Shown piece by piece: positions 21,822 through 33,340 of a stretch of 64,000 nucleotides of DNA. Source of the stretch: Diplolepis rosae (taxonomy: Eukaryota; Arthropoda; Insecta; Hymenoptera; Diplolepididae); contig JAPYXD010000553.1 of NCBI GenBank assembly GCA_030998225.1, positions 5,890,001 through 5,954,000 of the forward strand, written 5' to 3'. Positions within the stretch are counted from its first letter, which is position 1, and every line of letters begins with the position of its first letter. The notes beneath the pieces were generated by a model. The model saw only the letters and a list, made by a program, of their open reading frames with translations. It made no database searches and was not told the origin of the DNA. A program made the translations under genes and the position numbers.

Positions 21822-22311
21822 GCTGCCCCTTGTAGGTCCCCTACATTGATTTCTTTTATTGCCTTTTAATTACTTTATTTGTTTCATTTCTCCTACGCAA
21901 TGTTAAACAATTGACATCATCATTTTGACTCTGTGTCCAGTTTTTATCTTTTACGGAGTATGCATTAGAATTTTGGACAATCGGTAGTGTATTTCCAGAT
22001 GAATACTTTCCGCATTCCTGATGTTCACTTTTTGCTTTCAAATTATCCTTATAAAATTAGGGTGCAATGATATCTCCGCTATATCTTGTATTGTATATCA
22101 TCAATTGGAGTGAGAATAGAGATATTAATTTTTGTGACTCGGATTATTTCGAGTTTTTTTCTTTCTTGTTTTTTTCCTGTTTTCTTTTATAATGATTTTA
22201 ACTGGCCCTTCCGTGATTTGTCTTCAGCCAATTCTCTTATTCCCGATTGATTGACGCCAGTAATTTTCAATCTCGCAATTTCATTTGTTTGTCGAACTGA
22301 ACTTTCTTCAA

Positions 22312-23191
22312 CATGGCCCAACAATTGCAAGCTGTAAATTTTATTCACAATAAAGAAAATGAGGTCTTAAACGCTAAATTAGTTATCTGGCAAGCAAATA
22401 ACGAGGATACTATATCCTGTATTGTGAAAGATCGGAAAAATAATGGCAGATTTGTTTCATGATGCAGCTAATATAGATATAAATCATTACTTGGAAAACT
22501 TCGTTCTTACCAAAGGATTAACACCGGAGAATCGCACGAAAAGTTTTGAAATTTTTCAAAACAGCCGGCCAAGATCGTGCGGCTCTCCAAGGTATGCGCA
22601 TGTCATGTACAAAAATTTCTAACATCGTAAAAAATGTCTTTAGCCCTTATGAGAAAGAAACATTGCAAGATTGGTACAGCATCATGCTGTATCCAGAAAC
22701 AAAAGCATATCTTTTTTGAGATATATTTTGAATATATTTTACACTTTCAACGCGTTTTTCAAATTCTCAAGAACTAGAGTTCATTTGTTGCAGCCCTTCT
22801 CGAGAAAATTACTTACTCAAATACTTGGGAATGTATTGAAAGCAGCCCTCCTCAATAAGATTGACAAAATGAGAAATATCAAATTTGAAGCACCCAATCT
22901 TCTTGGAGAAGTCAATCTTGGCGAAGACTATAACGCTATTGCTTGCGCATTGGTCCCGAATTACTTGTGAAACAAATCGAATCAAATTGTCACACATTTT
23001 ACAAAATCGCATGTTAAACAATTCAAAAGTACTTACCGTACACCGATGCATTATTGAAAAAAATTTCTTATTTTGACCCTGCGAAGATTTGCGAGGAAAA
23101 AGACTATAACGTGATACTTTCTCGTTTCGAAGATATTCACCAAGTAGCTACAGCATTAAATGTGGAAATCGACGATGTTGTACATGAATAA
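22312..23191 (+). pseudogene. decayed transposase-like gene, possibly hAT-like
   Basis: Several open pieces follow one another on the plus strand: MAQQLQAVNFIHNKENEVLN (22312), MADLFHDAANIDINHYLENF (22446), DRAALQGMRMSCTKISNIVK, then SPYEKETLQDWYS, MRNIKFEAPNLLGEVNLGED (22870), and a last piece IQKYLPYTDALLKKISYFDP, ICEEKDYNVILSRFEDIHQV, ending at TAA 23189. Frameshifts and stops separate them. The spelling of the last two pieces recalls the region before the dimerisation domain of hAT-like transposase-derived proteins, but I cannot confirm it; the pieces may not all belong together. Confidence 0.4.
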
Positions 23192-23434
23192 ATTGTGCTA
23201 GTATTTAATGATATAGAAATTTGAGACGTCTCAAACCCAAAATTGTGACGAATTGTGAGATGAAATATTAGAAAGAAAATTCTTTTAAGATGGAAATTCA
23301 TCCTCAGATCGGGTAACGAAGGAAGAGAATAGAAGCAATAAATAATACCTCTATAAACCGAGAGACTTTTGTACAGATCAGCATTTTATGACTTTTAGGT
23401 TGACAAAAAATTATCGAAAAAGACTCTGCTCATA

Positions 23435-25014
23435 CAGTACAGTCGGAAAGTATTAGAACAAGATAAAAAAAGTTGTTTTTGCCAGTTTATCGTATCATTT
23501 ATTAAAAAATTATTCACATATTTGCGATAGTTTTGTACGTTCAACGTAGCTTTATGAATTGGGTTTTCAATTGTTTTTCGCACAAAAATCGATTCGGCTG
23601 CGGTTTAAAAGGTTTCATGTCAATCATTTAAACAAAAAAGATGGTATTATCGTGTCTGGTGCATTGAAGTGTCATAAAAAAACTGTAAGTCTGTTAATTT
23701 GACAGTCGTTGCGTTTATGCATAATTGTGCCCGCTTTTTCGTTGAAATAGACTCAAAATTGTATTTTTCCAGATTGAAAATGGTCAAGCGAAAGGAAATA
23801 TATGTCGAGAAACGGGCGCAAATCATATTTTGCAAAAAGCAGGCAAAAACTATCGAGAAATAGCCAAAATATTGAAAATATCTTTGTGTTCAGTTCATAC
23901 GGCTATAAGAAGATATCGGGAAACTGGACAAAATACTAACAGAAAACGATCTGGTCGACCAAGAAAGAAAATCGAAGAATCGACAACAAAATATATGCAA
24001 TAAGTAAGGGCAATCGACAGGAATCTGCATCAGAAATTCGTGCTGAAATCAATGAAGACTTGGATTCACCAATATCGCTCACGACAGCCAAAGGCCGGCT
24101 TAAAGAAAAAGGTATGATTGGACGCATTGCTGTCAGAAAGCCACTTCTACGGCCAGTAAATAAACAAAAAAGACTGAAGCTCGCTCAAGAACATGTTGAC
24201 TGGACGATTGATCAGTGGAAATCAGTTTTATGGACAGAAGAATCAAAATTCGAACTTTTCGGTAGCCATTGGCGTCAATATGTTCGCAGAAAAGTCAATG
24301 AAAGATTCAAACCAGATTGTATTGTTCCAACTTTAAAACATGGCGGTGGCTCAGTAATGTTTTGGGGCTGTTTCAGCTACGCTGGCGTTGGTCAACTTAA
24401 AAAAATTAAAGGAATAATGAAAAAAGAGCAGTATCACAGTATACTCCAACGCCATGCAATACCATCTGGCATCAATTTAATTGGTCGTGGATTCATATTC
24501 CAACAAGATAACGATCCGAAACATACATCAAAACTTTGTACTTCTTATTTGGAACGAAAAAAAGTCGCAGGTGACCTTAATATAATGGAATGGCCGCCTC
24601 AATACCCCGATTTAAATCCCATCGAGCTATTGTGGGAAGAATTGGACCGACGTGTGAGAGATCTAAAGCCAACAAGCCTTCCTGGTCCCTGGGATTGTTT
24701 GAACGAAGCGTGGAATAATATTCCACGTCAAACACTTCAAAAACTCATAGAAAGAATGCCAAAATTGTGCGCTGCAGTCATTAAAGCAAAAGGTGGCCAT
24801 TTTCAAGAAAATCGCTTGAAGTAACATATTTACTGTTTCCTTGAAAATTTTGATGAACATTTCAGTAAAATGCATTAAAAATGTCTTCGAATCATGAAGC
24901 TACATTGAACGTACAAAACTACCGCGAATATGTGAATAATATTTCATTAAATGATACGATAAACTGACAAAAACAATTTTTTTTATCTTGTTCTAATACT
25001 TTCCGACTGTACTG
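23435..25014 (+). mobile_element. Tc1-like element
   Basis: The inverted repeats begin CAGTACAGTCGGAAAGTATT and are about 120 bp long with few mismatches, flanked by TA (23433-23434 and 25015-25016). CAGT ends and the TA target are typical of Tc1. The 1580-bp unit encodes a plus-strand transposase with frameshifts in its N-terminal half. Confidence 0.93.
23780..24824 (+). pseudogene. Tc1-like transposase relic
   Basis: It starts MVKRKEIYVEKRAQIIFCKK; a frame slip near 23850 and a stop at about 24001 break the helix-turn-helix region (REIAKILKISLCSVHTAIRR, then a GRPRKK hook). From about 24005 to the stop after ...FQENRLK it is open. The catalytic region shows LWTEESKFELFG, where the first catalytic Asp of the family is replaced by Glu, then FQQDNDPKHTS and QYPDLNPIELLWEE. 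There are 38 residues between the second Asp and the Glu, against 34 in Tc1 or Sleeping Beauty. The protein is not functional as it stands. Confidence 0.9.
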
Positions 25015-25019
25015 TATGT

Positions 25020-26060
25020 CCACGCTACTTATGTAATTTTATTTTACAAAATATTTTTCTGAAAATTTGAAAAATACAGAAGATGATAAAAAAACGTGAT
25101 CTAACATGAAAAATTTTATATATGATTCAATCACGTGGCCCAATTGACAAATTGCATTAACAACGCATATATATAATTGTCGATGGCGAATACCAGCGAG
25201 TCTCGGCGAATTGCGGAGAGTCGCAGCGAGTTTTTACGGGACTGCAATTTTAACGTTATTTTTCCTTATTAAGGGAAGAAATACTCTTAATATACAGTTT
25301 TACTTGCAATCGAGTCATGAGTGGGAACCCCCTCGATGTAACCCTTGTTCCCAAAATTGAAAAATGTGTTGTGTCCCTGAGATGTTTAACGAAAACTATG
25401 AATGGTGAAACAAACTTTAGAATGAATTCGATGTATCAAAGACTCTGCTAATATGTCAATACCAATTATGTTACATACGTAAAGGATTCAGATTCTTGAA
25501 ATTTGAAAACATGTAGATAATCTACATGAACGATAGGAATTTTGGAAATAACATTTTCTCTTTAATGTTATCAAAAAATGTCTTTGTAATCCTGAAAACA
25601 AAGATTTACAACTTGTCTGTATGCATATGACAGTAGGCAGATAAATCAAAGATACCGTCCCACCTTTTTTTCTCAATTAAAGAATATAACATAATGCGGA
25701 GGTGCATTACCGTAAGACAAGATGTTAAGACACTTCAGGATGAATAGGTTGAATCCGTTGTACACAAAGCAAAAATTCCCAATCTTCAGATATGGGCTGA
25801 CTCACTAGATGGTCGAAATGGATGTGATGTAACCCTTTTTTCAAACTTTTAAAATTGGATAGGTTAGAAAAAGAGATGAGGAATCGAATAAACCCTCTTA
25901 GATCGCTCACGTTCAATAAGAAGTTGCTTTTTTTTACGAAAACAATAGAGAACATTTTTTCAAAGTTTGTCTCTTTTAAGAAGCTCTAACACCCCTTTCT
26001 AAGCGTTGCAAGTAGATTGAATCTTAGCCCAGGTAATAAAGGAAAGTCTCGGCTTTATAT
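25020..26060. other. AT-rich stretch related to 28.0-28.6 kb
   Basis: No coding region. The part at 25455-25690 is a diverged direct copy of 28075-28410 (GTATGCATATGACAGTAGGC; CCACCTTTTTTTCTC), so it belongs to a dispersed repeat without known ends. Confidence 0.55.
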
Positions 26061-26061
26061 T

Positions 26062-27745
26062 GTATATGGGTCAGAATTTCTGAAACAGATCACCCGAATT
26101 GGATGAAAATTCAAATCTACTTCAAAATGATTTTTCACGATAGTGTTTACCATTCCTGACATAAATCTAAAGTGATTTCGTTCAAAAAATTTTTTTGTTT
26201 ATAATATTAACAATTAAAGATTTTTGTCACTTTTTTTTTTGTAAAATTAATTCTGGCTGATCTAATTATCCGATTTTTATGTTTTTTGTGACAATGGAAT
26301 CGTCATATAACATAGATTGACTATGATTTTTTCCGATTTGAAAACTTGAAATTTTAAGTGAAATTTTAATAATTGTTTATAACAAATTGATAAACAAATG
26401 TCTTCTTTATCGGATTTCGACTGGAAGAAAAACCACATGTACTTCATTCAATTATCTTTCATATTCCGTTGAGAAAAAAAAATCGCCCGCATTTTGGAAC
26501 GATCCAATTCGGTCGAAAACATAGTCGCGCGAGCTGCCAAAACTGTGCCGTTCGCTCGCGCGCATTTATTCTTCACCGCGCAAATGCTTCGTACTATGTA
26601 AAAAGGATTTCTTGGGTGAATAAATAATAGATTTTTGAAACGTATATAAGTAGTATACAATCTTGACATCAGTTTATTTAAATTTAGTACAAAATAGGTA
26701 GTATTTTCAAGAATGATATACTCCTTAAACAGATCACTCAAATATGGTCAAAAATTACTTCTACTCGTTATGGTATTTTTTCGATAGGCATTGATAATGT
26801 GAACTAAAATCCAGATTAATTTTGCAAAAAGATTTTTTTCTCATTTTTATTGTTGATTAATGTAATGCCAATTTAAATATGATCGAACTTTCGGAGCGCG
26901 CTTTGACACGGAGCGTTCACATCATTATTATTTTTGCTTTTGTAGATCAGTCTTTTCACAGTTGAAACTGAGCACAGACCTCTATAAAAAATTAACGCGT
27001 TATTTTTGTAGTGGTGTTCTAGAATTTCGAGTGTTTTTTTGGCAAAGTGGTTTATGCTATATCTGTCATTATTATTATTATCATTATTATTATTATTCAT
27101 TCGAGACAGCCACAGAACCAAAGCACGTTTTGTGCAAAATAGTATCGAATCCACATATTGGTACTCTGTGCAGGATCGAACGTTAATTATTATGTATCAC
27201 TTGGAGGCTTAATAATATGATGAGTTAAGGTAAAAGCACCAATAGCCGGATAGTACCCAATAGCCGGACAGAGCCATTAATTTTTCTCAGAATTAGAGAT
27301 TTATGAATGATTTATCGCTATTTTGGTGTACCGTATACAAACCTCGAAACGTACACTTTAAAAAAGTGAAAAATTTGTTGAATTAGAAATTAAAACTTCG
27401 CCAAGAAAAAAAAATTTCTCTACTAAAGCACAAGGCTGGTCGAAATGTAGCGAAATCTGCTCTATAAACTAACTGACGCGTTGTCTTTGTTAAGCAAATA
27501 ACATTTACATTTACCTTCATTTGTCATTTTAATACGTGTTACACTAAAGTCAAATGCTTTATATAAACCATAATATTTTTCAAAATCTTTAATTGTTAAT
27601 ATTATAAACAAAAAAATTTTTTGAACGAAATCACTTTAGATTTATGTCAGGAATGGTAAACACTATCGCAAAAAATCATTTTGAAGTAGATTTGAATTTT
27701 CATCCAATTCGGGTGATCCGTTTCAGAAATTCTGACCCATATGTA
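26062..27745. repeat. inverted repeat, ~165-bp arms
   Basis: 26062-26222 (TGGGTCAGAATTTCTGAAAC ... TATAATATTAACAATTAAAG) is the inverse of about 27583-27745 at high similarity. The 1.36-kb interior has no convincing gene; it contains an ATT/TTA triplet run at about 27067-27098. It could be a non-autonomous DNA element with long ends, but no target duplication was found. Confidence 0.7.
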
Positions 27746-28074
27746 AAAAAGCATAAAAAATGCATAGAAGTTGAGATTTCGCTGTTTTCCTGATTGCAAA
27801 AATTCGTCTCACTTTCCAGAAATTGAAATTTCTAAGCACAAACTTGAGACGAATCGTCACAAATTATTTTTCTGCCAACTCGAAATCAATCTTCCGCAGC
27901 AGCTAGGAGACCAAGGCAATGGAGACAATAAAAGCAACCTCTATAAACCGAGGGTATTTTGCTACAGTTTGGGATAAAATTTACTCAAATGCAACCCTTT
28001 GAATCGCTCAGTTTTTAATGACTTTCAAATTATCAACAAATTCACATAAAACACTGCTCATATGTCAATACTAC

Positions 28075-28640
28075 TTATGTGATATACGTAAAGAAATCAG
28101 ACTTATAAAATTTAAAAACATGTTAATGATTTGAATCAGCACTAAGAATTTTGGAAATAAAATTCTCTCTTCAATGTTGTCATGACATGTTTTCCGGTAA
28201 ATGCGCGAAATAAACCTTATACTTGTCTTTTTTCATTGATTAAAACAAGCTTAAACTAATTAAAAGAAACAAATTATTTTTAAACCTGAAAAAAACCTGT
28301 CTTTGTAACCCTGAAAACAGAAATTCACAACATGTATGCATGCATATGACAGTAGGCATATAAAGCAAAGAAATCGTCCCACCTTTTGTTCTCAGTTAAA
28401 AAATATAACATAATAAACATAAAAATGTTTTTTCCATGTTTGAAAATGATTTGCTTCTTTTAATTATTTTAAGCTTGTTCTAATCAATGAAAAAAGACAA
28501 ACATAAGGTTTTTTGCGCGTATTTACCCGAAAATATGTCATGATAACAGTGAAGAGAAAATGTTATTTCCAAAATTTCTATTGTTTAATCACATCATTAA
28601 CATGTTTTTAAATTTTTGAAATCTGATTCCTTTACGTATA
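28075..28640. repeat. fold-back repeat, ~220-bp arms
   Basis: The left arm at about 28075-28305 is inverted at about 28430-28640 (shared: GTGATATACGTAAAGRAATC, AAAATGTTATTTCCAAAATT, TTAATTATTTTAAGCTTGTT). The interior of about 125 bp also matches 25590-25690. The palindrome was therefore built from sequence that exists elsewhere as a single copy. Confidence 0.75.
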
Positions 28641-28644
28641 TCAC

Positions 28645-28913
28645 ATAATTTTTACGTGGACAAATAAGTTTCCGCCATTTTTTATCAAAAAGTAGGCATT
28701 TATTGTGAAAGAACGGAACCTTATGTTTAATTCGAAGTATTGTCCATCGCTTGCCACTACTTTTTCCCATCTTTCTGGCATCATACGTATACCACGTCGG
28801 AAGAATGCTTAATCTTTCTTTTTTAGGCTTCCAACTTGAGCGTTTCCAAATTGATTTTGACCGGCGCCGCAACATGTGGACGAGCATTATCATGCAAGAC
28901 AATAACTTTGTCG
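28645..28913 (-). pseudogene. mariner E transposase, C-terminal part (left of the R1-like insertion)
   Basis: On the minus strand this holds HDKVIVLHDNARPHVAAPVK, which includes the second catalytic Asp of a mariner transposase, followed by decayed C-terminal sequence. The other half of the same gene lies at 32195-32705; the R1-like element separates them within the codons for HDKV. No clean terminal repeat was found near 28645. Confidence 0.8.
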
Positions 28914-29618
28914 TGCTTCCTCCCCTTGGACTGCGACCTTGACGAAGTTTGTAGTGTCCCGCTGAATTGGTGAACAAATGCAGGGGGCTCTATAGACGGA
29001 CATCTTCCCATTGCGTGAAGGGTGCCCCATAAACGGGTCTATCCCAGGTTGAAAGCGGGGGACGTTATAGACGCGTCTATCCCCATGCATGGAGAAGGAT
29101 GTATGCCCCAGGAAGCGGTGCTGAAAATGAGTCTGCGAGTGTCTGTGAGGAATGAATGAACTGAATGGATGTCAGCGCCGCATGACTGTGATATGTGTCC
29201 TTTCGAATGTGAGAGAAGAACTTATAGAACAGTCCAAACGATCGTTTCCGTAGGGCGTCCCACTGGGAGTGCTTCGTCGCCGAGTGGTGTCTTCCCCGGC
29301 CCACAAGGAGGCCAGGTTGCTGTGAGCTTAGCTTCGCCGAGGTGGTGTGCCATGCGGGATCAGGAGCCAGCCCCTTCGGGACCTTGATCAGGTAGTGCGT
29401 ATTGAACACATGTGTCGAAACCTGTGTTGCTTCGAGCGAGTCCGGTCTGTCCGTGTATTCCGGGACCGGCTAAGCGGAGGTTGGGCCTCAGGGAACTGGG
29501 GTAGGACTTCGGTCTGAGGGTACACCCGTTCCCAACTATTCCGACCTGCTCCTCTACGCACGATGCGCTGGTAAAATGGAAGGACGTCCTTCAGCTCCTG
29601 AAGGAGCAAAGCGAGAAA
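28914..29618 (+). other. R1-like element 5' untranslated region
   Basis: About 700 bp before ORF1 with many short reading frames but no family signature. The stretch 29422-29510 also occurs at 18883-18972. Non-LTR elements of this clade carry an internal promoter in this part; no promoter motif can be pointed to with certainty. Confidence 0.6.
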
Positions 29619-30600
29619 ATGGGGAAAATGGCGAGGGCTCTCAGCGACATCCAGCAGGGTATGCTGAGAAACAACCCTCGCCATGTCACTGATTCAGTGA
29701 ATGAGGCAAATGAGGCGTTGGGCGGAATGCTCAACACCCATAGATGCCTTCTGGAAAGCGGGGTGAAAATCCAAAGAAAAATGGAATCTCACCCCGCCAT
29801 GAAAAAATTGGGGATCGTTCAGAGACCGCGTTCGGCGTCTGTGGAAGATACCCCAAAAAATAAGGCGAGGGGCGAAAAAAGCTCTGCGCCCTCTCTCCCT
29901 CTGGAAAAAACTCCCAAGAGGGGAAAGGGTGGGTCTTCGCCTTCGTACGCGCAAGTGGCCACGACCCAGCCCCCGAATAAAGAAGGGGACTGGCACCTGG
30001 TCACGAAGAAAAGAGGAAAAGAAAAGAAAAAAGAAAAAAAGGATAGGAGGGCGGGTGACCCTGTGCCAAGAGCGCAGGCGACTGTCGCCAAACAAAAGTT
30101 GAAGCACTCCACGCCCGCCAGGTCGGGCGAAGCCATCAGGGTGTCGGCGAGGGACGGCCAGGCCTACGCCTATATCTTTTCGCGAGAAGCTCGACCTGGC
30201 GATCGGGGAGAGGGCGGAAATTTCGGCCCTGGTCTCGACGAGGTCCCTCGAAATTAGATACCTTGACAAGACCGTCGAGAAAGAAGAGGTCGTGTCTGTC
30301 TTGTGCTTGGCACTGGGCAGACGGTACTTGACGGGTCCTGCAGGCTCTTCACCCGCTTTGGTGGGGTGAAGACCGCAGTGACCGCTAGGTAAGGTAAGAA
30401 TCGGTTGGGATGCGTGCAGCATCCGCGAGCATGCGGAAGTCGCCCGATGATTCAGGTGCCTTGGTTACGGCCATGGGTCCCGGGGCTGCGGCAACCCCGA
30501 CAGGAAGAATGCCTGTTCGAAATGCGGCACCACGGGACACTTGGCTGGGAGCTGTAAAGCGCCGCCAAGGTGCCTGACTTGTTTAGACAAGAGTCAAGAA
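29619..30600 (+). pseudogene. R1-like ORF1 (nucleic-acid-binding protein) relic
   Basis: The first frame (29619-30257) reads MGKMARALSDIQQGMLRNNP, then a basic Lys/Glu-rich linker (KKRGKEKKKEKKDRRAG). After frame changes, the frame at 30451-30588 gives three CCHC-type knuckles: CLGYGHGSRGC, CSKCGTTGHLAGSC and CLTC. ORF1 proteins of this clade bind the element RNA and end in such knuckles. A TGA at 30448 and frameshifts inactivate it. Confidence 0.8.
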
Positions 30601-30659
30601 GACATCCTTCTTTGTAGCCCTGATTTGAGCGTCGGGGTTTTTTGGAGTCCGACGCGGGG

Positions 30660-30905
30660 TTTGTTTGGGTGGAGGTGGCGGGTGTGCGTGTGTACAGCTG
30701 CTACTTCTCCCTCAACGATCTTTTCTAGGTCTTCGAGACCCAGATTCTTCTCTTTGAGGAAAGCCTCAGTGAGTCTGTCGGCCGGTGCCTCATAGGGGGT
30801 GACTTTAATAGTAGTAAGTCACCCGAGTGGGGCGAGGCCGGTCTAGATAGGAGGGGAATCTTGGTTGGCGAGATGGTCGCTAGGAATGACCTGATCGTCT
30901 TAAAA
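30660..30905 (+). pseudogene. R1-like ORF2, endonuclease piece
   Basis: A plus-strand frame reads VYSCYFSLNDLF, stop, VFETQILLFEESLSESVGRC, LIGGDFNSSKSPEWGEAGLD. GGDFN (30795-30809) is the conserved catalytic segment of the APE-type endonuclease, which nicks the target DNA. Only the middle of the domain survives. Confidence 0.75.
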
Positions 30906-30989
30906 TCAGGGCAAGGAGTTTATGTTCAGACGAGGAGCGGGGGGGTCCATTATTGACCTCACGATTGCCTGGCCTGGATAATCCCGATC

Positions 30990-31660
30990 GAGTGAAGTAC
31001 ATCGTGCGGAGCTTGTTTCCACAATTAGAGCCTTTCCAAAGACAGGACCGAACTTCCTGCGTGGTCCAGCGCGAAGAACTCTTCACTCTCGAAGAACTTA
31101 AGAGAGCGGGTGGAAGGCTTAAGGCAAATACAGCGCCGGGTATCGACGGGGTGCCGAACGAGATCCTCAAAGAGGTGATCGGGGCATACCCGGAGATCCT
31201 TCTAGAAGCCTCCAACTCCTGTCCTCGGGAGGGGAAATTTTTCGTACACTGGAAGAAGCAGAGGTTGGTCCTGCTGAGGAAGGGCAACAGACCTCCAGGG
31301 GTTGTCTCGTCGTATAGACCAATATGTCTATTGGATACGATGGGGAAGCTTCTGGAAGAGTTGATTCTGCAACGCCTTCAGGCTCTCTTGGTCGGGGAGA
31401 ACGGGCTCTCGGAAAACCAGTTCGGATTCAGGAAAGGCAGGTCCACTGTGGATGCCATCCAAGCTGTGGTTAACATCGCCACAAATGCAAGAAAAGGAAC
31501 TGGTAAGCGTAAGGGATTCTGAACATACGCAATGCGTTCAATACTGCTTTTAACGCGTACCTGAGGCGCTTTAAGAAGAGAGACGAGGAGATGTGTTGCT
31601 ACTGCGATTTCCCTGTGGATAATGCAGAACACGCACTCTTTGTCTGCGAAAATGTGATGT
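30990..31660 (+). pseudogene. R1-like ORF2, reverse transcriptase start joined to the C-terminal zinc finger
   Basis: LFTLEELKRAGGRLKANTAP, GIDGVPNEILKEVI, SYRPICLLDTMGKLLEELIL and NQFGFRKGRSTVDAI are the first conserved RT blocks of R1-clade ORF2. Near 31525 the reading jumps to LRRFKKRDEEMCCYCDFPVD then NAEHALFVC, the CCHC motif near the C-terminus. The RT catalytic FADD block and the thumb are therefore deleted, and the copy cannot make cDNA. Confidence 0.85.
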
Positions 31661-32194
31661 AGTAAGGGAGGCCCTCGGTCAGGCAGTGGGTGCGGAGCTC
31701 ACTCTTCACACGATGGCCTTTCTCATGCTCCAGTCTGAGCGGAACTGGGCGCTCATCCAGTTATTCGTCACACTTGTGATGAAGACGAGAGAGCTCGATG
31801 GGCGTCGAGAGCGTAACAACGGAGAGGGCCAGTAGAAATCGCAACGGGGCCTGCACCTGCGGTCCTGCGTTTCGGGCGGACTGAGGTGTCCGCGTTGTTC
31901 GAGGGAGGACTCCTTGTATTCCTCCCCTGGCTGGAGCGGCCAGTCGATTTGTCTAATGGGCGTGTGGCCGCGGATGAAAGTCCCGGGCGAACGGATGATG
32001 GAAGAGTCGTACGCGACTTCAAGCTGGAACCAACTGCCCGCGAAGTTCAAAGCCGGAAGGCGGTCCCGCGGGCGGTGTATTGGTTCGATAGAGGGGGTTT
32101 TTGGTTTTAACAGGTATGCCTAGACCCGTCCTAGGAGAGTCCTGTACAACGTCTATAGAAGATTTCGCCATTTTTCCTCCTCCCAAAAAAAAAA

Positions 32195-32705
32195 ACTTTG
32201 TCGCGTATGGAGTAGTAGTGGGCGCGTTTTTCCTTGAGTTCCGGACTTAATCTCATCAATTGTTTTCGCTAGACAACCTCAGTAATTGTTTCGTTCGGTT
32301 TGAGCAACTCATAATACACGACAACAAGCTGATCCCACCAAATACACAACAAGAGTTTTTTTCCATGAATATTTGGCTCAGCAGTAGATGCTGAAGTATG
32401 GCCAGGTGGTCCCCATGATTTTTTCCTTTTTGGGTTGTCATAGTGAATCAATTTCCATCACCAGTGACTATATAGTGCAGAAAACCCTTTCGTTCATGCC
32501 TGGCAAACAGAATTTCACACGTGGAAAATTAGCGTTCAACGTTTCTCGGCGTCAGTTCATATGGAACCCAATTTCCTTGTTTTTGAATAATTCCCAATGA
32601 TTTTAAACGATGTGAAATTGCTTGTTGAGACACTTCTAATGTACGTGCAAGTTCTTCTTGCGTTTGGCACGAATCTTGATCCAATGATGCTTACAGTTCC
32701 GTGGC
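32195..32705 (-). pseudogene. mariner E transposase, N-terminal part (right of the R1-like insertion)
   Basis: On the minus strand: a helix-turn-helix segment with QTQEELARTLEVS..AIS, then a segment ending QKQGNWVPYE, IHYDNPKRKKSW, HGKKLLLCIWWDQL and VVYYELLKPNETIT, running up to RDKV at 32203-32195. It belongs to the same broad mariner group as copies A-C but is clearly diverged. The N-terminus is cut near 32705, where CACGG-element sequence begins. At least one stop and one frameshift are present. Confidence 0.82.
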
Positions 32706-32711
32706 TTCGTA

Positions 32712-32855
32712 GACATCATATAAATACATTCATACCATTCAGTTGCAGCCAATCATATTTTTAATCACAAATACACTTAACATATAATCTTACATATATA
32801 AACCTAATAACTACACTTATAAATATAGGACGATATGCTTTCCTTCAATAATGCA
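32712..32855 (+). mobile_element. CACGG-ended element, internal fragment (N4)
   Basis: About 140 bp match 50620-50760 (ATACATTCA.ACCATTCAG, AGCCAATCATATTTT, AACCTAATAACTACACTTAT). It lies directly beyond the truncated end of mariner E. Confidence 0.7.
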
Positions 32856-33340
32856 GATTAAAACGAAAATTTTTAAGGCAATCATTTAAAAATAAGATTT
32901 TATTAAAACATTAGGAAGTTTTAAATTTGAAAAACCGAATAATATTTCAAATACAGGACTTTATATATTATTGCAAATGATACTTGGATAAAAAAAACTA
33001 CGTACGTGTTAAAAAGGCAGTTGTTTTGCACGAAGTTTTAAGAACTAAATTTCTGAAGTATACTTTTTAGAAACGAAATTCGTAGATTTAATTTTAAAAA
33101 TAAGGTTCACAACGTAGTTTGAAAATCGGAAAATTTTTTGAAGCATTTCTCATTTTAGCTTAAAAAAAAATGTTACAAAGGCTAGAGAATTAGTTGCTCA
33201 GCCTTGAGAGTGAACGCTATATCGCGTAGAACATGTAAAGAGCAACAAACTAATTCAATGAGGAAATAAAATAACTGTTCAAGGAAAATCCTTGCCAGTG
33301 TGGAAGGTAGCTCACTAAATACGTTAGTATAAGTCAACCA
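32856..33340. other. AT-rich stretch without a gene
   Basis: No coding region or recognised element; homopolymer-rich sequence. Confidence 0.4.

Larger units (their letters stand above)
28914..32194 (+). mobile_element. R1-clade-like non-LTR retrotransposon, internally deleted
   Basis: A GC-richer unit with a leader, ORF1 with zinc knuckles, APE-type endonuclease and RT pieces of ORF2, a 3' UTR and a short A run (32184-32194). It is flanked by a 9-bp direct repeat ACTTTGTCG (28905-28913 and 32195-32203) that belongs to the interrupted mariner E, which proves retrotransposition. Elements of this clade are normally about twice as long; the missing part is mainly in ORF2. It is not inserted in 28S rDNA, so it is an R1-clade relative (TRAS/SART/Waldo type) and not R1 proper. 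Confidence 0.88.

Noticed and set aside
22312..23191. Endogenous nudivirus or other viral gene
   Set aside because: The broken pieces show no viral core-gene motif I can name; a transposase-like origin fits at least as well, and the evidence is weak for both.
29694..30422. Long minus-strand open frame opposite R1-like ORF1
   Set aside because: It is an antisense shadow of the GC-rich ORF1; no family signature, while the plus strand carries clear ORF1 and zinc-knuckle sequence.
28914..32194. True R1 element in 28S rDNA
   Set aside because: The flanks and the 9-bp duplication are mariner coding sequence, and no rRNA sequence is present.
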